From: Trichostrongylus colubriformis
Lineage: Eukaryota; Nematoda; Chromadorea; Rhabditida; Trichostrongylidae
Length of the DNA: 64,000 bases
NCBI GenBank assembly: GCA_963978905.1
Contig: OZ022259.1
Coordinates: forward strand, 10,106,001 to 10,170,000
Direction: 5' to 3'
Of this stretch, positions 47,102-60,179 are shown one piece after another. Each line of letters begins with the position of its first letter. The stretch's first letter is position 1. The position numbers were made by a program, and so were the translations under genes. The notes beneath the pieces were generated by a model. It was not told the DNA's origin and did no database searches. It saw only the letters and a list, made by a program, of their open reading frames with translations.

Positions 47102-50022
47102 GCCGCCCTCCTTTTCGTGCACGCTTGAGAATCAATATCAACAATCACAGCACGTCGTATTCGAGAGAATACCCGTTCTCCAACAGCACCAAATTTGAGC
47201 TGAAACACAGATGACAACTCAGAAGTGCAACCACTACGAATGGGGGGCGAGAAAAATCGATCGCGAGAAAAAGACCGCGAGCTCAGCTGAATGCCTATTT
47301 CGCAATTTCCAAGTAACTCAACCTTGAAACACTTACAACGAGTAATTAAGAAGCATAAGCAAGCATGCTGCTGTTGTAAGAAAATCAATGAAAAGATTAT
47401 TATTCAGCACTGAAAAAGAATCAAATAAGACTTTTTCATAGGTGATACAAGTTGACTGCTACTGAAATTGAACGAGTAAGATAGAAGGTAGAGCGCAAAT
47501 TGCCAAAAGAGCGCAGTACTATACGACACCAGTTGCACATTTTCTACAAGCACAGAAGAAACTCTTGAAAGTGCTTGCAGTGAAAACCATTCAGCAAAGA
47601 GCCGAGCGTGGGTATTCTCCATCTCACACAGACAGGCAAACATTACAAGCGCAGCATATGGAGAGGTGCTGGAAGACATTTGCTGATTATGACTGATGTT
47701 ATTCCACCGGAAATTCTACTGGATTGCTTTCGATGCCTCCTCAACTCGTTACATAGAGACCTTTAAATAGGATCGCATTCATACAATTCATTAACTACAA
47801 TGTCTCCAATCAATCTCACCATATTATTGATCACAAATTTCTTGCCGTTCTCCAATACGGAAAAAAGAAAAGGAAGCTCCTCGATTAAAGAAGGATGAGT
47901 AATCAAACGGCGACTACAGCATAATTTTGGCCAACACCTGCACTTTTGATATTACAATTGCAGAAAGTATCTGATTACGACGACAACGAAAGGTATTCTG
48001 TAAATACCGCACCAAAAACTAGCACTTCTAACATGAATAAATAGAAAATTCAATGAACAGACAAATGAATTTTCGGGACTGTCCGTTGAAGTCAATACTG
48101 ATTCAAACCCAATTTGATTCCTTGAAGAGCAGCATGCAGTAACCTTCCCGCTTACCAGCACGTCGTCTGCGCCGCAGTCGCAAAAGAGAAGTGAAGATAC
48201 AAATACAAAAAGCAACTTCCATGAAATAATTCATTTCGCTAGCTCACTCTTTCCTGTAGATTAATAGCCATGTCATGAGGCAGACTGCATGATATTATCG
48301 AGGATTCAGATGCTCAGCAACTATCCTTTGACAGCTGGGAACATTGAACATTGTCAGCTTTCTAGAAGAAGAGAGATGGGATTCAATTGCTATGAGGTTA
48401 ATTATATGAAGCCGAGGAAGCTCGCGACACGCGTGCGCGTTCAAGTCGATTGCTGACAGTTCAGGAACAAATGGGCATCCGTCAACACTAATCGAGGTCG
48501 ACACGCCGCGAGAAGGCAAATGCAGCGATATTGCCTCACATTAGGCACTTAAAACACACCAGCTTTCACGAGAATGTTCCTCCAATAAACATCACTTAAA
48601 AATTGCCGTTCCTCAAGCAAGAGTCGAACGCGTATCAGTTTTAATTGATTGAAGGAAAAGAAAATAACATAAAGATTTGATAGGAGATAAGTGTCGGTAA
48701 CAGCAACCATTTTTTCTCAATGGCAATGATACCTGACCAACAGGTGAACCTCCAAATCGAACTGCTGATTTTCATTTCCCGTAAGTTCCTGAGTACTGAA
48801 CACGAAATGTTCTGGAGACACGGAACTCATATCAAAATTTTAGAGAACTTCCTTGCTTTCATGTAAATGCTAAGCGAGAATTGCTGTGAAGAATAATCAT
48901 GCCCATAAATTCGAAGCAAGCGTTGCAGGAGGTCCAAAAGATGTTGGAAAAGTGCGCGGCGACCGAAGTCTGAATCGCTCCTTTGACTCGGTACGAGTTA
49001 GGTGTTCGATAAGAGCTCTAAAAGAAACGTGAATGAAGAATAGCTCCTTTCAGAGCATCCACGGCAGAGGTACGACAGTGAGAGCCGCAGCTTCCTGCAA
49101 TCGCGGTAAACTCATGCTGTAGAAAAATTTGATCCAATGCTTTGCCATTCCCAGCTAGTAGAAAGCCATACATGCACTACCGAAGCCAAGACGAAAGGCG
49201 AAATCAGTGCGGTTTCTCACAGCGATCCCTCCTCCCAGTAGCCAAGCAATCCCGCGTTATCAATGTGGAACACATTCTAGAGTTATCTCGGAACGATTCA
49301 TCCACACATGGTACACCCCACAGTTTAGTGTCCCACTGTAATAAACGAATGTGTCGATGACAGACAAGATATCCATCGCCGAAAAGTAGCAAAGAAGTAA
49401 AAGTAGCAGCAAAATAGAAGACAGAGAGCCACAGTTTTCTCAATAAATCATCGTAGGTGCTATCGCAATAATGGGGTCATCTTATAAAAAGGTGCCCATC
49501 TAAGCATCTTAAAAGATCTCTGAGGGGTCAATGGCATGGATGCTCAGGCGTAAACATTTCCATTCCGACAGCACCTCATTGTACGATGTTGAGCCAATCA
49601 TTACAGAAATCGCAAAACTGTTTTGCTAATGGAACCACCCACGAATCAGAGAACACATAAAGCATTCACGTCATGTTCGATACTATACCAGCTCGTTCGA
49701 AAACCCGAGGGATTCGCAAACAAGATGCACATATCCAGCTAGCAGGGATTACCAATGTTATTGCTGCGATGAACAGTTGGCGAACAGACGGAAGAACTTC
49801 AAGCAGTAGAACAAGCCTGAGTGACAAGTTGGCTTTTTTTCGACATTTCGTCTAATAGTAATCAAATTTTAGCAACACTACGGATATGATGAATTAAAAA
49901 CAAAATAATACGATCTTTACCATCACTCATAACAATAAATTATACGAATGCTTGCTTTGAGTATCAAAGACCCCACTGAACCAAACCTAGCTTCTGGAAC
50001 ACCGGAGAAACTTTGTCAAGCA
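47102..50022. other. Upstream of lis-1, no gene recognised
   Basis: A minus-strand open frame at 48295-48519 has fairly ordinary protein composition but no recognisable family and no exon partners. A motif near 49500 (CTGAGGGGTCAATGGCATGG) resembles one near 38455, suggesting a diffuse repeat. Confidence 0.4.
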
Positions 50023-50164
50023 TAGGCCGCCGTCAAAATTTGCGAATTTGCAGCGCCGCGACTCCGCACGCGAAATGGCGGCATTGCACAATCTCAAGGT
50101 GGCAGAATCGCGTGCGGAAGTGCGACCTCGCAAAATGGCAAAACGCGAAGTCTGACGGCGGCCT
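50023..50164. repeat. 142-bp MITE, AGGCCGCCGTCA ends
   Basis: The ends AGGCCGCCGTCA and TGACGGCGGCCT form a 12-bp perfect inverted repeat, and the inner GCGACTCCGCACGCG and CGCGTGCGGAAGTGCG also pair. No coding content. Confidence 0.8.
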
Positions 50165-50571
50165 AACCAACAACACCACAGTGGAAATCGCCCAAAATCG
50201 ATTCAAACCCACAGAACACTAGGCAGCGCCATCGTGCTCTTCTCTGCGACGAATGCACGCTAACACATAAATATCTAGGACTTGGAACGTGTTTCAGCTT
50301 CAGAAAGCCGCAAAAACAAATTCCTGCCAGATTCACCAGAAACTCGACATTGCTAAAACGAGGACTCAATGGAAGGTTCGAATTGGGAAAACAAGCTCGA
50401 TAACGTTTCTCTAATGGCGATACGAAACCGTTAAGAGCTACCCCATCACCTTATTTTCTAAAACACGAATTGTTGTACGCAACTTTTTTTTGTCGTCGTT
50501 GAGGAATCGGAATTCCGTCGTTAGTATTTTTGGCCGTGACAAAGGCGGTGTAAGCGATTCTGATGTATATA

Positions 50572-51082
50572 CAATAGCGGTCAAAAATTCATGCGGTTTT
50601 GGATTCTAACCACGACTTCGACCGACATTACATTTATAGTTCAATTATTTCTTGTATTTGAAGGCCATTGTTACTCAATCAAGCGAAGTATCCAGCTGGT
50701 CAGGACGCAGGTTGACAATTGAAAAGTTTTAAATGAAGACTTTGAAAATGACCAAACCCTACAAGAAATTCAATTAGCAAAAAGGTTATAACTCCTCGGA
50801 ACGGGCAGCTGTGCAGAAAGAGACACAGAATAAGGCTGAGATTTTGTTACACGTCACTTGAATCACGACAGAACTTTACAGCACAGAAGCACGTGGTTGG
50901 TCATCCTGCGTTTCCAGTTGAACAGATTTTCACTCTGCACCATACCCCAGCTCTGCTGATAAGCTTTGCTTCAATTGAGTACCAAATGCCTTCAAAACAC
51001 AAAAAAAATTGAACGAGAAATGCAAATGACGAACAAAGTCATGGTGAGAATCCAAAACCGCACAAATTTTTGACCGCTACTG
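50572..51082. mobile_element. TA-flanked 511-bp transposon, CARTAGCGGTCAAAAATT ends
   Basis: The left end TA|CAATAGCGGTCAAAAATT, continuing CATGCGGTTTTGGATTC, mirrors the right end GAATCCAAAACCGCACAAAT, continuing TTTTGACCGCTACTG|TA. The arms are ~38 bp. TA duplications point to Tc1/mariner-type mobilisation. The interior is non-coding. Confidence 0.85.
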
Positions 51083-54000
51083 TACGTCTGTGATAATGTT
51101 GTTTGCGGTATTATTCGGCTGGTATAAGGTACTTTACCCAAAATGTGTGCTCCATACTGTTCAGACAGGCTGATCGCTGCAAATGGTCAAAGGTGGTCAT
51201 GCAAATTTCGCGTCAAAAACTGAGACTGCAAGATGCAACCTCCGCAGGCATCACTTTGTGAACAATTTGCATTTTACTAGTGGGATTGAATGGGCTCTGG
51301 AAATGAAACGCTTGATCGAATAAGAGACGCATTGCAGGATAAAAACGTAGAGCACCAAAATCTAACGAAAAAATAGAATAAGATAATCGAAATTTTTGGA
51401 AAGCAACGTGTAAAACAATTGTGGCCTGTGAATCACCCACCGGCAACCGTTGTGAAAGTTCTACAACGACAGTCTGAAGGAGCCTCGATTGTTAGTAATA
51501 ACAGAGCTACTCACACAACTTTCAGCACCACGCCTTTGAAATCAAACTATATAGATTAGTTACTCTGGCTACTCAGTGCTTGAATTCAGAAAAGAATTCA
51601 AAAAAAAAAAACTCCGAAGATCATCGTGACGAGTGGGTAGGCACAAGGTTCGCAGGTTCTACCAGTTTGGCTGTCGTTGAAATTGAATGATAAATGCCTG
51701 CCTCAGTAAGTGCTACATATAACCAGTAGAAATAAGATTGCTATGCTCTGTAATATAGGATCTAAGATTACACCCAATACTTTGCAACCAGCGACGTAGT
51801 GGGGACAAACGAGCGCTGCCCCTCGAAGAGGTTTAAAACAGCAGATTAGTACTGCAGCTCGTCTGACAGCGAAACCAGTTACCTATTAGAAAACACGAAG
51901 ATCACAAGACAGATAGCAACATGCTGAGATTTCAAGGCCTCTTCGAAATCTACGATTTCACGGCACATCTCTCCGAAGCGTTTTTCACAGTGCGACAAGA
52001 ATCGAAAAAACATGTGCAAGGAATTTTAGTTCGATGCATCCACGCCGACATCTTAGAACAAACAAAATTAACTTTGAAGTTGGGAGGAGGGGAGGTACAA
52101 CAAGAAATGATTGTAAGCCAGCCTACGGAGACCTCCTCGAAAGTGTCTAAAAGAACGATTGCTGCGTTCTTTGAGCAACTTAGCCATACAGTTCGTGCAC
52201 ATCGCTTTACTTTTTGCTTTCTTTGCAGAACAAACGGTTACAATCCACTGGGCATGTAAAGTACACACAAGAGGCCGGGAGGTACCCTGATAAGGACGAT
52301 CGATTGAACAGCCGGGATACATAAATCAGGCTCCGAAAATCTACACGAAAACTGGATCAATGCGATCATAACGTGAATCGCCCTTCACGCTCCAATTTGG
52401 CACTGATTGCCTAATTCCTTACGAGGCGACGAATCCCATAAACTACAGGCTGCCGCTGTGAAACAAACGCGAGACGGTTTAAGGGATATGAACACTTTTG
52501 ACAATGTCATCAAAGACTATTGCAAATTAAACTATCGATTACGTCTGCTTTCAAGAGCACAGATGAGACAAACATGGTGGAGGAGGAGGATGAATTTCAA
52601 CACATCCGAAAGGCCAGAAAAGGCGGGTGCGGGGGAACAATACGGAGAAGTGAGTCAGGGTTTATGGATTTTACATAACAAGAAAAAAGAAAAAAGAACC
52701 GGTTCTTTTGGCCACCACCTCAAACGAGCAACTACTTTCGTGAACCCTTACAGTTAAGTATGACAAAGGGTGAAGACACGAAGTGGACATATGAACCGCT
52801 GTCCCCCTCCGCCAGATATCAACACAGCGCTGGAACAGCGTATGGTTTTATACACCGTGACAAAATTGCTAACAGTCAATAGGTTGTTTGAACAAATTCG
52901 TTGTCGGCAACTGCGACCCGGCAGAGGGGGACAAGGACGCCAAGATGACAAATTTTAAACGAGATCCCTGGAAAACCGATTCGTTGTTGCTTGAACAACC
53001 ATACTAAAAACTCCATACTAAAAACTAAGTGTGCGACATCTAAACGACCACGGCACCGAGTAATCGATATTTATGAATTGAAAGCAAAAGAGCAAAAATA
53101 CAGAACTGTAAGGTAACTGAAACAAGGGGACAAAGTTAAAGATGATGAAAGGCCCAGGCGTGGTAGTACCTACAAGGACGACAATGTGGGTGGCTGCTCC
53201 ACTCAGCAGTACTGAAATGATCGATGTTGTTGAGTCACACAGTCAACCGCACCATCCGTTTGATCGATAACGAAGGTAGGATGGGTGTGGTGACAAGAAT
53301 GAATCATCGAAATGACAAGACAGAGAAAGAGAGAGCAAAAGACGACGGAATGCAAGAGGAGACGAGACTGGGCGATTCGTCGGCAGAGGGTTTCCAGCTG
53401 ATCACCATCGCAAGGGAACTGGTGCCTGATACTGCGTCTCCATCGCAGCTGTACTCCTTCTTCACGTTCTGGTCAAAGACACGACCGCATCGCAGCCGCT
53501 CTGTCTACCGTAGACGACAGCCTGCGGATCTAACGGAATTTGAACTCGCTAAGCACTTCACGGGTGGTCTCTGCGGGAAAACTCGGCAAGGCGGATGGGT
53601 TGGGCGGTGGTTTCGATGCGAGGGGGTTAGGAGGGGGTCACCCTACGAAAGCGAAGGTCGTGCCTGGTTTCTTCTCGTTTAGGCTACCTAAAGGCTTCGT
53701 CATGATTAGTTATAGCGGACTCGACTTAAACGAATAAATAATTCTTTTATGAGTATATTATGGGGAAAACGCTAGTTGAATTAAACAACCACTCGCGCCT
53801 AGTTGTTCAAGCTCAGAAAAGGTAACTGTAGCGAGAATCGCGTTATAAATTGCGCCTCTGGACGGTATTGCGATTCTAGCGCGCTTTACCCCAAAGTGCA
53901 CGCTTCGGGCTGTCCGATGCCACTGCCATTTGGTTTCACGTAAAACTAATTTGATTTCATTCATGATGAAGTTAAAGATGTGAAACAACCCACAGAGGTG

Positions 54001-54880
54001 CTACTGTAGATGGAAGGGACCTCTTAATGTAGCGCTGTCGTCCCTCACTCAAAGCCTTTTTACAATCACCAATTTAAACATTGAATTGTGTATTTTCATT
54101 ACCCTGAAATAAAGATTAGGCTAAAAAAACTAGGCTAAATTAGCGCCGAACGCCGAGCTGAGTGGAGTGCCCCCTCCCCAACTACATTAGCACCCCACAG
54201 CAAAAAACAAGTAAAACAGTAAAAGGAAGTATAAGTGAAAGAGTGAAAAAAATGTGATTATAGTAGTAAAGAAAACCCATAGAATTCACTCTCGACGTCA
54301 TAAGGCATCGTGTGTGCATAGTAACGAACTACAAGCCACCGTGACCCATACCGTAAGCCAAATTTCCCCATACCGGTGTCTTTATAGAGGAAGGCTCGGT
54401 GAAGTGTCCTCACCCACGCCATAGCACCCTGATATTGATCCTATTGGGTCATTCCATGAGAGGTGTCATTCTTTTAAAAAAATTTTTTCCCAATAAAAGT
54501 GCAAGATTTTGCAGCATGCCATATATCATTTGGGATAGATATCCTTGCTTTACAAAATAACATATTCAGTTTCTGTTCTGGTGCGTCATAATGGGGTCGA
54601 TTTTCAGGCTGGTTTAGTCGACAAAAGTTGAGGAAACCGGGAACTGACTGAAACACTATGTTTAACTTTAGGAAGATTAACCCATCATATTCCGTACTTA
54701 TTGTTAGTCCCGACCACTTCTGCAAGTTCCACAAATTGGTTGCTTGCACAGTCACGTCGCTTTTTTTCACTAACAGGTTTTGCGCCACAACTCGGAGATT
54801 TTTGACAATGGCTTCGAACCAAAGCAAGAAAATGTTCTTAACCATTTGGTTTTGAAAGTGGTGAAACGCCAAGTACAGGT
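51083..54880. other. Gene-poor stretch
   Basis: No exon chain was found. Open frames at 51921-52259 and 52407-52757 lack recognisable content. A diverged TTAA-type element ending CCGGTGTCTTTATAG lies near 54150-54390 and shares ACTACATTAGCA with the element at 1277. Confidence 0.4.
53224..53682 (+). CDS. Unrecognised 152-codon open frame
   Basis: This is the longest clean open frame in an otherwise gene-poor region. It contains charged segments (DKTEKERAKDDGMQEETR) and a plausible middle (AEGFQLITIARELVPDTASP). There is no recognisable domain, signal peptide or obvious splice partner. It could be a lineage-specific gene or chance. Confidence 0.2.
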   Translation: MLLSHTVNRTIRLIDNEGRMGVVTRMNHRNDKTEKERAKDDGMQEETRLGDSSAEGFQLITIARELVPDTASPSQLYSFFTFWSKTRPHRSRSVYRRRQPADLTEFELAKHFTGGLCGKTRQGGWVGRWFRCEGVRRGSPYESEGRAWFLLV

Positions 54881-54914
54881 AATGAGTGGGGACGGGCGGA
54901 ACATTACTGACCGG

Positions 54915-55900
54915 ATTTCTCCTGGAGAGGTCGGGCAAGTTGGGACTGGGTAGGGGCTAACCTAGGCTACAGAGCACATAAGAACTAAGCCTAGCTCCGC
55001 CTACCGTGGGCAGGGCTTGCGCGGAAATCCGCTCAACGCATAATGCATTCCTAACTAAACTGCAGCCTGGAGAGGTCGAGCAAGTTGGAATTGGGTAGGG
55101 GCTGACCTAAGCGTACAGAGCACATAAGAACTAAGCCTAGCTCCGCCCACCGTGGGCGGGGCTAGCGCGCAAACGGCTGGTGCTCAAATTTAAGTCCATG
55201 CTCAGGTTCCAAAAATCAGGCAAGCTAGGAATGGGCCTGTAGAAGTCTTGCAAGTTAGAATGGGTTTGGGTAAGTCAAAAAGGACGGAGCACATGAGAGA
55301 CAAGTTAGGAATCCATTAACTATATATAAACCAGAAATTTGTGTGTTGATGTAAGCGTGTGCCCGTTCGTTTGTCACATATCCACTCTCAACTCAACTCC
55401 AACGTGGAGTGGTCGGGTAAGTTAGCAGTGGGTAGGGGTTGATCAAAGAGGGTAAGAGCTGACTGAAATGTACGGAGCTCATAAAAACTGACCTACGGCA
55501 TGCGGGGTTTGTGCAGAAATGGTCGAAAATTGGGTGAATTAGGAATGGGGCAGAAATGGTCAAAAATTGGGTGAATTAGGAATGGGCTGTAGAGGTCGGG
55601 CAAGTTAGGATTAGGTAGAAGCCAACCCATGAATACGGAGCACATAAGTTTTAAGCCTAGCTCCGTCCACCATGATCGGAGCTTGCGCCGAAATCGATGG
55701 ATGCTCAAATTTGAGTCTTCGCTTTGGTTCCAAAACACGGAAAGGTCAGAGAAGGGTCTGTTGAGGTCGCCCAGTGAGGATTGGGCACGGACTGACCAAA
55801 GTGTACGGAGCACACACGAAGCAAGTTCGGAACGGGGCTGAAGAGTTCGGGGAAATTAGGATTCGGTAGGGACCAACCCATGTGTCCGCTTGACAACATA
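54915..55900. repeat. Degenerate tandem array, ~145-180-bp units
   Basis: A GTCGGGCAAGTTGGGAYTGGG-like motif recurs near 54928, 55076, 55235, 55411, 55591, 55764 and 55848. It is often followed by ACAGAGCACATAAGAACTAA and CTCCGCCCACCGTGGGCGGG. Units have diverged and differ in length. The GC palindrome also appears near 3610 and 17710. Confidence 0.7.
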
Positions 55901-56439
55901 GCAACCACACGTGGACAGTTCTGCTACCGTGCACTTGGTGAGGTATTCACGGTTTTGATCCTCAATCCAGAGAAGCGAGCTTCGTGTTTTCGAAGAGTCA
56001 CTTCCAACTGCTGCCGCTCCTTTTATCGTGGCTCTCCCCATCTTTGACTGTGCCTCGCACACTGAGATCAACGGTAGAAAGGGGTCTTACTTCCCGGATG
56101 TTTTGACCATTCTGCTTCATCTTCTCTACTTTTGTACTACCAGATACTTCGATTTTCTTTTTAAGTATCAACTCCTGCTACTGTTTTGAACGGGCTGTCT
56201 TTAATGGGCAGGAGTTATAGATGGTATGGTATCTCACAGTTTCATCCGAAGCCGACGATAGTCGGAGGTTTGACCACAATACTTACAAATCGCATATTAC
56301 CCATATCAGGGAAATGCGTGCGCGGCGATGCCACCCTGCAGGGGTGGTTGGTCAGCCGCAGGCGGCCCTACGAAGATTGGCCGGCTGACGCCTACTGGTC
56401 ACAATGATAACATGCCTACATCAATACTCAACATCCTGG

Positions 56440-56676
56440 ATGTGTGCAGATACGACAGCGAATCGCTTCACGGCGTTTCACTCGCGGCGCCATCAGTACG
56501 ACTCACCGTATCGATTGCTCTTGGGAGCCGGCCGAGCGTGACTGCGTCACGTCTGCGCTTCCACTCATGCCACACTGCCTCGCTTGAAAGCTGCCATGCC
56601 CTGCCACTGGCACTCGCAAACGTCTCGCCGCTCGCCGCGGGCGGCCACGCGATTCCCTGTCATATCTGCACACACC
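56440..56676. repeat. MITE, 'ATCGCTTCGCGGCG' family
   Basis: The ends TGTGTGCAGATACGACAG and CTGTCATATCTGCACACA are inverted. The interior shares TCGATTGCTCTTGGGAGCCG and CATGCCCTGCCACTGGCACT with the elements at 24709 and 61611 (the latter inverted). Confidence 0.8.
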
Positions 56677-58010
56677 CTAACATCCTCAGTTTCTTCCCTA
56701 CTCGAAGTGATGGCTTTTCTCCATCATCCCTAATCACGATCACGAACGGACAGACACATGTATCCACCGAAAAACCCACAGACAAACAGACGCACAAAGC
56801 TGTTGGTTTAAATAATAGAAGGATTATATGTTCAATGTAATATAATGATGTTATATCAATTGCAGGACAATTTTTCCCACATTTCCCAGGAATTTTGTGG
56901 AACTTTCCAGAAACCCATGTGGCTGGGAGGTTGAAAACATAAAGAGGGCAAGCACTTAGTACTATTCTAAAATTCACTTGGGGAGGATGAGGAAAGGTGG
57001 AAACGGCCCTATAATCAACGATAACCATGGCATTGTGAGCTAATGTTAAGTATGATTATCGACTGACGGCCTTTGTGAGAGCCCACCTCATCAGTCCAAA
57101 AAGTGGCGAGAACCACATCCCTCCATGGAATGCCAGCCTTCCCTAAAAATCTCAACCCACGCATGACCCTGCTTGGCAGAAAACGAAAGGAGCTGACGAC
57201 AAATTTATATTTTTGTTTTTCTTTCTGTCTATTAAATACATCTGCAATTTTTGGAATTTTTCTAAAATTTTCCTAGCCTTTTGAGATATTTTGAATCTTG
57301 ATTATCAAATATATCCCAATATGTGGATAAAAAGTAAAATTAACATCACAGTATTTCTTTTCAACAACTGAGATCCAATTTTTGCCATGGAAGTCAGACG
57401 TAGAAAAAGAAAAATAACATATAGGCTCCTACAAACTGATAGCTAAATCACATCAAAAGCAGGAATGAGTCGATCACCCAGCCTTACGTTCCGCGGGCAG
57501 GCTGGTAACGCGTTTGAGATGGCACTTAAACGAACGCATGGCACACATGAAGGACTAGTAAACAGTCGTTCAACACTACTATAATTCTATTTGGACTCTT
57601 TTCCAGCCATGCAAAAAGAGGTGGTGCGATGCGGAAGCCATGAAAATGGGGGAAGGCACAATACGGAGGGAAGATCATGAGCCTGAGCCTAGGTTTAACT
57701 AAGCCTGCACATGATGGATTCAGAAGTGGTGGAAGAACCACTTCTGTTCCCCTCACTTCACCATATCTCACCAGTGTCCAGACAAGTGCCTCGTCAAGGG
57801 GATCACCAAGAAAATCTCTCCGCCAGCTCGCTAGACTACAACAGAAGACAAGCACATGATTACATATCCATCACCTTTTCTGGGGCATGGATAATCAAGA
57901 TAGAAAACTAGCGTCGCGGAGTCCGCTAAGTATGTCTGTGTGCGTCCGTTCGTCACGAAATTCATATCTCTCGTCACAGCAATGAGATCCCGAATTTTAC
58001 AAGTGATATA
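56677..58010. other. Intergenic, no gene recognised
   Basis: AT-rich sequence with scattered short open frames. I see no splice chain, RNA gene or clear terminal repeats. Confidence 0.4.
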
Positions 58011-58909
58011 TTTGGTTGATTCATAATAAATCGGACAAATTGACCAATTTTAATCATTGTCGTACAACTTTTTTACGACAACAGGGATTCACTTGAAATA
58101 TACTCCATCTTTATCGATGACCTTCTGCCACGGTATAGGCAGATCATGGATGCCCTTGCTCCAGAAGGCCGGAAGCTGGAGCTCGAAGAAGTTGCCGAGT
58201 GCCGCCTTGACCTCGTCGCGAGTTTTGAAGTCTTGGCCGTCCAGGTGGCGTTGGCTGTGGGAGAAAAGGTGGAAATCTGAAGGGGCCAGGTCTGGGGAGT
58301 ACGGTGGGTATAGAAATACGGTCCAACTGTACGACAGCAGCTCGGCCTTGGTCGATCTTGCGAAGTGCGGTCTGTGGAAGTAGACACGTTGTCGTGTTGG
58401 AAGTAGACATGTGACCGCCGCCGTAGCGAACTTTGGACATTGGCCTTCAATTCTCGTAATTGACGAACGTAGACGTCGGCGGATACTGTGGTACCTTCAT
58501 CGAGCAGCTCCCAGTACTCTACGCCGTGTACGCTCCACCAACCGCGGTTTTCGTCTTCGATGGAATAGTCGCCTGACGCAAACTTCGAATGCTACAACTA
58601 CAGTGTACTTCTGCCGGGGGCATGCTCCTTGTGAACTTCTATCAGACGTCTGCCGATATCCGCGGGTTCCTGGCCAGATAGCGATATAAATAGTATGACG
58701 TTGCGGATGTGGTCTCTGGACCGCTTGAAATCGTGCGGCATTGTGGCGGAATGAATTCACTTTGGAGTGATTATTTTGCGGTACTTTGAAGAGCTTTTCA
58801 CACTCATTCCAACGGTTCCTCGCGCGTCCATTTTCGTAAATTCGTTACTGAGTTATGATCTCTAGAAATCATCACTACCATTTGTCCGATTTATTATGAA
58901 TCAACCTAA
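58011..58909 (-). mobile_element. mariner transposon relic, broken transposase
   Basis: TA-flanked ends (GGTTGATTCATAATAAATCG at the left, mirrored at 58885-58909) enclose a decayed transposase on the minus strand. Its C-terminal third is clear: YPPYSPDLAPSDFHLF contains the last catalytic Asp of the mariner D,D34D triad, followed by KAALGNFFELQLPAFWSKGI, HDLPIPWQKVIDKDG and a TGA near 58094. An upstream FQHDN block carries the second Asp but lies in other frames, so several frameshifts separate the parts. The element is 899 bp; intact mariners are ~1.3 kb. The ends and protein recall hookworm mariners such as bandit. Confidence 0.88.
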
Positions 58910-58911
58910 TA

Positions 58912-60005
58912 CAAGGGGTGCCAAAAAAAGAGTAATTTTTTTCTTCTCTACTTTCAACCCTCAACCCAATATCGATCGAGCTTCAGCGGATTCTGACGAG
59001 CTGTTTCCATCCCCTGATTCAAAGAACTCCTCACACTACCACCAAACTCCGCCACCTCCTTCTGCACAAGCAGGATCGGGAACATAGACCGGGTGAACAT
59101 GATGTGTCACCTCAACTGGGCAAAATCCGGGAATTCGTCGCTCGTTCACAACCTTGCTAAGGTCCGTTCATTCTTCGTACCTGAGGGGATTCATACTGGG
59201 TGGTGTTCCTGAATATTCCGTTTTCTCCGGGTCGGGAGGCGGGTTTAAAGGCACCAGTAGGGGTGAGGAAAAAACTGAGATCTAGGAATAGATGTTCTCT
59301 GAAACGGACCTTCTACTTCAGAAGAGGTCACATGTGATGAAAATCGCATTAAAAAACGCGGCTTGGGGTCTTATGATGACTTCGCAGCACGGCATGTCGT
59401 TATGCGGTTATGCGGCCGGGGGAGTCGAAGTGGAGGGGAGGGACAACAATGGCGGCCAGCTGCTTCAGACTCTGGCCTGTCTTCAGTCCACTCCGGCTAA
59501 AGACGCAGAAGACGAGAGAGAAGAGAGATTTTCGGCTTCCTATTTCTCGGTATTTTCGCCGTTTTATGTCGTTCTTTCTCTACTGTTATATTGCTGAGCA
59601 CCTCTACTTTCGTAATCCCCCAATTTGCCAAATTCTCTACCGGTGTCTTTAAGCCATGAAAAATGGCATTTCGGATCAAAGCAACGTTGTCCAGGCAGCG
59701 AGAGCTCTATGACTTGCATGAACTGAAGGGACACTCTTGAAGAAGCTTTCCGTGAGATCCCCCACAAAAGCTGGCTCTTCCGTTCGAGGCAGACCCTGAT
59801 GACGAAGGTGCTCCAAAGTTCGTTTGTACCGACTAAGGCTCCACGTTTTTATGAAGTGGAAGTAGTGAGCCACAGCTTATTCCTGCTTTTAGAGAAACAT
59901 ACCAGGAACGTTTTGCCCCAATACTTTTACTCTTTCACTAGCCTCTGTTTTGAATGCTTGGCGGAAGTGAGCCGCGAGCAAAACTACTCTTTCTGGCACC
60001 CCCTG
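58912..60005. mobile_element. TA-flanked element with CAGGGGGTGCC ends, longer copy
   Basis: The left end TA|CAAGGGGTGCC with an A-run and GTAATTTTTT mirrors the right end AAACTACTCTTTCTGGCACC, then CCCTG|TA. The interior shares GTATCACCTCAACTGGGCAAA-like sequence with the copy at 25356. A separate TTAA-type element (59245-59652) is inserted inside, which accounts for most of the length difference. Confidence 0.85.
59245..59652. repeat. TTAA-type MITE nested in the TA-flanked element
   Basis: It begins TTTAAAGGCACCAGTAGG and ends CTACCGGTGTCTTTAA. The interior has AACGCGGCTTGGGGTCTTAT and CTCTACTGTTATATTGCTGA, matching the lis-1 intron copies. Confidence 0.8.
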
Positions 60006-60179
60006 TAGAGAGCAGTAAGGGAAATTCAGGGGTGAGGGACCTGAAGTGATAGCAACTGATAAAGGCTGATAAGCACGGCAGGAGACAAAACGCCACAGTG
60101 GGTGATCCAACTCCAATGAGAAACGCTAACGGTGTATTCAACCTGATAACAGGCGATCTTCTTGTTAGTGGTGACGGAC

